From contig JAKSIV010000005.1 in assembly GCA_024398635.1 (NCBI GenBank), positions 34,324 to 98,323 on the forward strand: a stretch of DNA of 64,000 nt, given 5' to 3'. This DNA comes from Bacteroidaceae bacterium. Its GTDB lineage: Bacteria > Bacteroidota > Bacteroidia > Bacteroidales > Bacteroidaceae. Position numbers and translations under genes: made by a program. Under the pieces are notes generated by a model that saw nothing but the letters and a program-made list of their open reading frames with translations, ran no database searches and was not told the DNA's origin. Positions 59,235 to 64,000 of this stretch are shown here, one piece after another. How positions within the stretch are numbered: the first letter of the stretch is position 1; every line of letters begins with the position of its first letter.

Positions 59235-60167
59235 TTACACAAACACCCTTGCATCCAGTCCGGTAGACTTGCTAAACACCTGATTCGGTGATAGGAAGCC
59301 GTGTCTCTTCCTCGGTCTCTCGTTCAATTTGCGTTCCACTTCTTCGAGGAACTCCTGTGTGATGTTCGTGAAGTCGGAGCCCTTGGGAATGTACTGGCGA
59401 ATGAGCCCGTTGGTGTTCTCATTGGCTCCGCGCTCCCAGGAGTGGTATGGCCTGGCGAAGAAGGATCCCACGTCTGTAGCTTCTGTAACTCTCTCGTGTT
59501 CAGCGTGAGGATATGCTGGGAGCGTGCAGCTCCGACAATCGTTTCAACCTCGTAATCGCCCACACGGTTCTTCCTGTCAACTATTTTCGGTCTTTCGGAG
59601 ATATCGATTCTGTTCGGAATTGTGCCCCTTCTCTTTCTCAAGGCTCCGCGCTTCTTGTGCCGACGGCCACGATGACGCAGATGCTTGTACAGTTCGCCGC
59701 CGTGGGCCTTGTCCCACCATATATACTGATATATCGTCTCGTGCGATACCATCTTGATACCCTGCTTGCGGCATACTCCCACTATCTGCTCGGGACTGTA
59801 ATCCATAAGAATCATCTCATCCACCTTCTTTCTGACATCTTCCTTGAATCTGCGTGGCAGATGGCGGCAACGCCATCGGTGGGCGGCCCTTTCCTGTGCT
59901 ATCCTCGGCTTGTAACATCTGTATCTGCTATAGCCGTTTCTTTGAATCTCCCTCGTGATGGTTGACGGGTGGACGTGAAGATATTCGGCAATCTCCTTCT
60001 TTGAACATCCGGCCTCCAGTTTTGCAGCGATCTGATACCGCTGCCACTCTTTTAAATGCGTCATTTTTGAACCTGTTTTGCGGGCAGACCGCCCCGGTGT
60101 AAAGATTTATACTCAATATAAACCTTTATCTCACAGATTCTTCCTCAAAAATTGCGTTTAAAAGTTG
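59205..60167. mobile_element. Degenerate IS30-family insertion sequence
   Basis: An IS30-like transposase remnant fills 59235-60064. Possible imperfect ends are the inward reads aaTCAACTcagTTgtGgtt on the left (about 59215) and atTCAACTtttAAacGcaat on the right (about 60167). The repeat match is short, so the limits are approximate. No target duplication could be confirmed. Confidence 0.45.
59235..60064 (-). pseudogene. IS30-family transposase, inactivated by internal deletion and frameshift
   Basis: Reading left from 60064: an HTH domain, MTHLKEWQRYQIAAKLEAG and KEIAEYLHVHPSTITREIQ, then ILMDYSPEQIVGVCRKQG and SHETIYQYIWWDK, typical of IS30. The RNase-H-like core starts GDYEVETIVGAARSQHILTLN but breaks off after NTRELQKL. 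In another frame, from about 59470, the end of the core resumes: FFARPYHSWERGANENTNGL, then RQYIPKGSDF and RKRHGFLSPNQVF. Some 70-80 residues around the second catalytic Asp are missing and the frames do not join. The first motif also reads VET where relatives have Asp. It cannot encode an active transposase. Confidence 0.85.
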
Positions 60168-60453
60168 AATCCGGCAACCATTATGGGAGGTCGAACGGGA
60201 TCTTGTCAAAGGAGTTCGAAACGCTTTTATGCAGGCTGACTGACAATGGTCAGCAGTGTGCAAGCATGTTTGCCGAACTCGACAAGTCGAACCCCGACAC
60301 CCATGAATATGTCAACCGAATACAGCAAGCAACAGGCAACGACCGCTACTTCTGCATGTTGAACTCTTACGCAACCATTACTGGAAGGAGCGCACCAACG
60401 CACCTTTAGAATACGACACAAAATCAACTCGCAAGGAATTCCTGTGTCTATGA
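60152..60453 (+). pseudogene. Frameshifted ORF fragment beside the IS30 remnant
   Basis: The first frame (to about 60345) reads KEFETLLCRLTDNGQQCASM, then NPDTHEYVNRIQQATGNDRY. A second frame, shifted by +2, then reads HVELLRNHYWKERTNAPLEY, DTKSTRKEFLCL and stop at 60451-60453. Both halves look like real protein. A single indel near 60345 would join them. No ATG start or family is recognised; the 5' end may have been lost to the IS30 insertion. Confidence 0.35.
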
Positions 60454-60456
60454 AGT

Positions 60457-60537
60457 CTCCACTTTCAAGGGGTAAAGTGGTAAGCTAAAGACCCTACCTG
60501 ACCTCCCCTTGAAAGTGGAGGTCAGGAGGGGTCTTCC
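60457..60537. repeat. Nested inverted repeats with mutually exclusive stems
   Basis: CTCCACTTTCAAGGGG (60457-60472) is perfectly complementary to 60505-60520, 32 nt away. The right copy also takes part in a second hairpin: CCTGACCTCC (60497-60506) with GGAGGTCAGG (60517-60526), extended outward by AAGACCC/GGGTCTT. The two stems cannot form together. The pattern could be a REP/MITE-like element or an attenuator-style switch. Confidence 0.6.
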
Positions 60538-60731
60538 TTATCTTCACACTTTTGGGGTCGAAGCTAGACACAGCGTTTCGCTGGTGAGCCCCCAAAATCT
60601 CACTTATTCCACATAAATACCTCCGAATTCTCCTCCATCTAAGGGTTTACCTTTCTCTATGGTACTAGTCATTATTAATCGACAAGCACAAATTTGATGC
60701 TCCTTTATTTGGGGCTTTATATATTCCTTTT
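60538..60731. other. Structured gene-free spacer before the surface-protein array
   Basis: No gene seen. TTTTGGGG (60550-60557) and CCCCAAAA (60590-60597) enclose an inner CAGCG-TTT-CGCTG hairpin (60571-60583), giving a two-tier stem-loop. The rest to 60731 is AT-rich with no clear promoter or terminator for the leftward gene ending at 60732. Confidence 0.45.
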
Positions 60732-62846
60732 TCATAATTTCATACCTTGAACGTTATACATTTTATTATCTTTCACAATAATAAGTTGACCATTGCGGAG
60801 GAACTTGCCATTGCGTATTGTGCGTTGTGAACCGTCAACCGACTCCAACTCTGTTGGGGTTTGGTCTGGTTTTGGCATATACGCACGGGCACGGCCGGGC
60901 GCAGGGGCAGGGGCATTATTCGGCACAAGGTCCGCTACTACATACGCACGATGAGCGTACAGCCCCACCCAACTTACTACAGGGCAAAGTTGGTTGTTAT
61001 AGACCACATAGTTGCCATTTAGCACATTCGTTTCAGCCGCATTAATTTGTACGAATGTACCTTGTATCGGGTTGCCGCAACTTGCCGTAACAGGTTCGGC
61101 TTCCATTTGGTCGCCATATTTCACTTTGAGGTCGGACTTGGTGAAGCGGATGAGGTAGCCCTGACCGGCTTGGGGTTCGGTCACTGCGTCCAAGATGAAC
61201 GATGTGGCGTCCTGACCGCTAACTGTCCAGAAAGTAGCACCGTCGATGGCGGTGATATCGCGCTCCAAGCAGATGGTGTTCCAGTTGCCTGCCGTGACAT
61301 CGGTGCGAACAGTAACCCACATATCCTTGGTGGTTTTTACTACATTATGGATGTCGGTAATGGCTTGTACTTTCACATTGTCAATAGCGTCTTTACTTGT
61401 GGCTTCATTGATGGTTTGTTCAGCCGTATGTGCGATGTTGTCTATTTGGGCTTTCGCATCACTCTTGGCACTCTCATCCACACCTAATCCGTCTATCTCC
61501 TCTTTGGCATCATTGGCGGCATATTTTATCTCAGCAATAGCGGCTTGCAGTTGGTTATAATAATTCTGAACGTATGCCAATTGTTGATTAATTTTGTTAA
61601 GTGCATCGTTTTTAGCATCGTTGACTTGCTCTTCTGAATCAGCATTATTGATACTTGCCTCAGCCTCAGCTACGGCTTTATCAATCTCGTTTATTGCCGT
61701 CTCTTTGACTTGATGGGCAACTGCATATTCGAGTATACTATTCTTGTTATGCGTGGCAACATTCTTGATTTCAGCAATAGTTCCTTCCTTGAAACTGGCG
61801 ATTGCGGCTTCGATAGCTGCTAAGGCTGCGTTAGTTGCCATGCGTATTGCACCGATGGCGTCATCTTTGGCATTATTGATAGCATTCATATCGGCAGCCT
61901 CATTAATAGTGTTTTTGGCAGCTGCTCTTGTATCCTCAAAAGCATAGGTAGCATCCGCCTTCGCCTGTTTTACATCCTCAATCTCAACAAAATCCGTTGC
62001 AGCTTCTGCGATTGAATTTTCTGCCTTATCGCTCTCTGCTTCGATATAAGCGATAGTGGCTGCGCGATAATCTACGAAATAACCGCCATACCACAATGTT
62101 GCGGTAGCCTCAGGTTTGACTCCTTTCCAATCAGCAGGCAACAGCAAGTCAGCCGGATTGCTCTGACTACCCACACCGGCGAAAGCGTTCTCGCCAATCG
62201 CCGTTACAGCATAGTCATTTCCCGAATAACTTACCGTAGCAGGAATGGTGAAGGAAAGGTCTTTATAATCATTGGCAATCACTTTGACGGTTTTGGGGTC
62301 ATGAGAAGTAACCTCAAACTTCAAACCTTCTTCCACAAATGTAGGCATTGTGATGTCGAATTTCCAAGCCTCGGAGGTTATCCCCGTAACAGCGGCATAG
62401 ATGTCTGTTTCCTCTATGTCGATATACACCTGATAGGTGCCTGGGGTGATGGGTTTAACCGTTTTGTCGTTGTTATAGTAAATGGTTATTTTGTCAGCAG
62501 GGGGCATTGTGTATTCGGGGTTGAGTTCCACGTTGACTCCTTTCTCCGTTTTGTCATACACCCAATCACCATCCTTGGTTACCGTGAAATCTGCTGCCGT
62601 CAGGGTGATTTTCTCAGCGGGAGCCGTACCAAACTCTGTCTCCACATTGCCGTTGGTGAGGTTGTAGGTCTTACCGCTAATCACGGGATTGTGGTCGGTA
62701 AAGGTCACTTCGGGATTATCGGCAAGCAGGTACCAGTCAATTGTCTGCCCTTGCACAAATTTGACGGCATTGATTTCTTCCGTCTGTGCCATTGCGCATA
62801 GTGCCATTAGGCACATTGCTAATGATAAAACCAAAGATTTTCTCAT
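60732..62846 (-). CDS. Secreted modular surface protein (MBG-like, leucine-rich and long helical-repeat regions)
   Basis: 704 residues. Signal peptide 1-20 (MRKSLVLSLAMCLMALCAMA). About 85-160 resembles an MBG domain (KITIYYNNDKTVKPITPGTY). About 165-235 holds one BspA-type leucine-rich unit (YAVTAIGENAFAGV). About 260-500 is a series of ~40-residue alanine-rich helical repeats (AKNTINEAADMNAINNAKDD, AIGAIRMATNAALAAIEAAI). Then comes a beta domain (VTAGNWNTICLERDITAIDG, then GYLIRFTKSDLKVKYG). The C-terminus RNGKFLRNGQLIIVKDNKMY, then NVQGMKL, resembles short C-terminal signals seen on Bacteroidales surface proteins. Possible adhesin or stalk; type IX export is conceivable but not shown. Begins 6 nt after the neighbouring array gene. 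Confidence 0.8.
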   Translation of the reverse strand: MRKSLVLSLAMCLMALCAMAQTEEINAVKFVQGQTIDWYLLADNPEVTFTDHNPVISGKTYNLTNGNVETEFGTAPAEKITLTAADFTVTKDGDWVYDKTEKGVNVELNPEYTMPPADKITIYYNNDKTVKPITPGTYQVYIDIEETDIYAAVTGITSEAWKFDITMPTFVEEGLKFEVTSHDPKTVKVIANDYKDLSFTIPATVSYSGNDYAVTAIGENAFAGVGSQSNPADLLLPADWKGVKPEATATLWYGGYFVDYRAATIAYIEAESDKAENSIAEAATDFVEIEDVKQAKADATYAFEDTRAAAKNTINEAADMNAINNAKDDAIGAIRMATNAALAAIEAAIASFKEGTIAEIKNVATHNKNSILEYAVAHQVKETAINEIDKAVAEAEASINNADSEEQVNDAKNDALNKINQQLAYVQNYYNQLQAAIAEIKYAANDAKEEIDGLGVDESAKSDAKAQIDNIAHTAEQTINEATSKDAIDNVKVQAITDIHNVVKTTKDMWVTVRTDVTAGNWNTICLERDITAIDGATFWTVSGQDATSFILDAVTEPQAGQGYLIRFTKSDLKVKYGDQMEAEPVTASCGNPIQGTFVQINAAETNVLNGNYVVYNNQLCPVVSWVGLYAHRAYVVADLVPNNAPAPAPGRARAYMPKPDQTPTELESVDGSQRTIRNGKFLRNGQLIIVKDNKMYNVQGMKL

Positions 62847-62923
62847 AATTGATTATTCTTGTTTTCCGTATGTTACTTTATCGGGGTTGATGAGGATGAG
62901 GGTTTTGTCGTCCTTGGTGATCG
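62818..62923. repeat. Junction repeat, copy A (106 bp)
   Basis: This 106-bp segment covers the end of the 62853-63923 gene, the 6-nt spacer and the first codons of the 60732-62846 gene. It is the same as 63895-64000 with only four base differences, so the gene-to-gene junctions of the array are near-identical. Confidence 0.9.
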
Positions 62924-63923
62924 TCACCGTATGTCCCGTAGTGCCTTCGGGGTCGGTCGGCAGAGTGGCTTTCACAGCTTCTTCACCTGCGGTATAAGCC
63001 GCTTTAGCGGAAGCGATATTAGCGATAGCGAGGTTCTTAAGAGCATTAATCTCTGCTACAGTAGTAGCGGCATTGATAGCAGTTGTCGCATCGGTAGCGA
63101 TGGCTTTTACATTGTCGTTATCTGTTTCTGCAATCTCAGCATTCACGGCTTCGATAGCAGCGGTCTTGGCATCAGGAAGAGGATCCTTAATCGTTACATA
63201 TTGTTTGCCAGCCAACTTGTCTGCCAAGTCGTTGCCGTAATTCTCAATCACGGTTGTGGGAGGATAATTGCCATCGGCTTTTACTTGGAGAGATGTAGTC
63301 ACGAAGATGTTCGAGATGGAACCTTCCATTCCTCCACCGATACCGGCAGCACCGCTTCCACCGACTGCCGTAATTGTACCGCCGTTGATGGTGATGTTGG
63401 AGCCGAAACCTTTATATCCTCCACCGGTACCGGCAGCCTGGTCTCCACCTTCTGCTACAATGTTACCTCCGTTGATGGTGATATTGGAGCCGGGATGCCC
63501 ATCATCGCCACCGATGCCAGCAGCACCACCAGCACCTTTTGCTGCAAGTTTACCCATTTGGGCGCCTGTAGATTGGGCATAGATAGTCAGGGAGTTGCCT
63601 TGTCCCGAAACTGTAATGCCTTTCGTAGCTCGGAGTGATACATTATTGGCAAGGATAAGACGAACGTCGCCGTTGCAGGTAACTCTTTGGGAGAGTGTAA
63701 CACCGTTGTCCACTACAAGCCAAGTGGTTTTACCAGCCGCTCCCCAAGTAGAGGAAAAAGAAGTAATTGGTGTAGCGTCCGCAGTTGCGTTTTTCCACTC
63801 CTTAATACCTTTGGTAACATCGGTAGGATTATTGTACACAGGGTCGAGGTAAGAAACCGTCTCAGCCCACAGACCTGCGCATAGCGTCAGGCACGCTAAT
63901 GATAAAATCAAAGATTTTCTCAT
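62853..63923 (-). CDS. Secreted surface protein with glycine-rich beta-helix repeats and helical tail
   Basis: 356 residues. Signal peptide 1-20 (MRKSLILSLACLTLCAGLWA), closely matching that of the next array gene. Residues about 70-215 form a beta-solenoid-like region with glycine-rich repeats of ~30 residues (GAAGIGGDDGHPGSNITING, then GYKGFGSNITINGGTITAVG). After that an alanine-rich helical segment (AAIEAVNAEIAETDNDNVKA) resembles the helical repeats of the 60732-62846 protein. It ends TITKDDKTLILINPDKVTYG plus KQE, an ending shared with the partial gene at the right edge. Ligand and export route unknown; likely outer surface. Confidence 0.8.
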   Translation of the reverse strand: MRKSLILSLACLTLCAGLWAETVSYLDPVYNNPTDVTKGIKEWKNATADATPITSFSSTWGAAGKTTWLVVDNGVTLSQRVTCNGDVRLILANNVSLRATKGITVSGQGNSLTIYAQSTGAQMGKLAAKGAGGAAGIGGDDGHPGSNITINGGNIVAEGGDQAAGTGGGYKGFGSNITINGGTITAVGGSGAAGIGGGMEGSISNIFVTTSLQVKADGNYPPTTVIENYGNDLADKLAGKQYVTIKDPLPDAKTAAIEAVNAEIAETDNDNVKAIATDATTAINAATTVAEINALKNLAIANIASAKAAYTAGEEAVKATLPTDPEGTTGHTVTITKDDKTLILINPDKVTYGKQE

Positions 63924-64000
63924 AATTGATTATTCTTGTTTTCCGTATGTAACTTTATCGGGGTTGATGAGGATGAGGGTTTTGTCGCCCTTGGTAATCG
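63895..64000. repeat. Junction repeat, copy B (106 bp, continues past the edge)
   Basis: Direct repeat of 62818-62923 (four mismatches in 106), covering the end of the partial upstream gene and the first codons of the 62853-63923 gene. The true length is unknown because the window ends inside it. Confidence 0.9.
63930..64000 (-). CDS. Third array gene, 3' end only
   Basis: The last 22 codons read ITKGDKTLILINPDKVTYGK plus QE and stop (TAA at 63930-63932). This matches the C-terminus of the 62853-63923 protein except Gly for Asp at one place. The gene continues beyond the right edge. It is 6 nt upstream of the next ATG, the same spacing as between the other two array genes. Confidence 0.8.
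   Translation of the reverse strand, partial: ITKGDKTLILINPDKVTYGKQE

Noticed and set aside
51021..60731. Possible phage-defence island next to the WYL regulator
   Set aside because: No nuclease, helicase, methylase, toxin-antitoxin or CRISPR feature is present; the genes are secreted hydrolases and remnants.
1..64000. tRNA or rRNA genes and CRISPR arrays
   Set aside because: Inspection of the intergenic stretches found no cloverleaf, rRNA-like sequence or regularly spaced direct repeats.

Overview
The window is a chromosomal segment of a Bacteroidales bacterium, most likely a gut or rumen anaerobe of about 48-50% GC (estimated by eye). Evidence: a SusC/SusD pair, type IX secretion genes (sprA, porU, porV), the N-succinylornithine form of argF, NigD-like and DUF4290 proteins, and the Bacteroidota promoter box TAnnTTTG in front of many operons. 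The genus cannot be settled from the sequence alone.

Layout. 0-0.7 kb: start of efp diverging from rpmH. 0.7-6.8 kb: a leftward SusC-SusD-lipoprotein uptake operon with no enzyme gene. 6.9-11.4 kb: a rightward operon (PASTA protein, rluD-type pseudouridine synthase, ddl, acyltransferase, NigD-like lipoprotein). 11.4-14.7 kb: a leftward amino-acid operon (DUF2007, proB, proA, argF'). 14.7-17.0 kb: two tandem MORN-repeat proteins with a probable outer-membrane barrel. 17.0-25.9 kb: ddh, ruvA and the very large type IX translocon gene sprA. 25.9-30.6 kb: a GH3 beta-glucosidase, a CCA-adding enzyme and a lipoprotein. 30.6-38.7 kb: an eight-gene leftward operon (tsaB, DUF4290, murA, rimM, M23 peptidase, dxr, rseP, sodium symporter), mostly envelope biogenesis. 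38.8-41.5 kb: reverse rubrerythrin diverging from yicC-gmk-nadD. 41.5-47.6 kb: FAH-family hydrolase, porU, porV and ispF in one leftward unit. 47.6-51.0 kb: a SUI1 factor, then tsf-rpsB and rpsI-rplM, each ribosomal unit with its own promoter and a structured leader.

From about 51 kb the window turns from core to accessory. It holds a lone AT-rich WYL-type regulator, a truncated FISUMP-domain fragment, an operon of two secreted amide hydrolases, a small Ig-like lipoprotein, and two divergent lipoprotein nucleoside hydrolases. It then has an IS30 transposase broken by an internal deletion, a frameshifted ORF, a nest of competing inverted repeats, and the start of a tandem array of secreted surface proteins that runs off the right edge.

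How the genes fit together: SprA, PorU and PorV are the pore, the surface sortase/protease and the shuttle of one type IX secretion pathway, here at two loci. MurA, Ddl, Ddh, Dxr, the M23 peptidase and RseP all serve envelope building or surveillance. The most notable points are MurA with Asp in place of the fosfomycin-target Cys, ArgF' with Ser where the Bacteroides enzyme has Pro90, and several genes whose promoter box lies only 5-7 nt from the start codon. Others are an orphan terminator upstream of ddh, undescribed-looking ribosomal leaders, and the recombining surface-protein array. No complete novel defence or mobile system was found.
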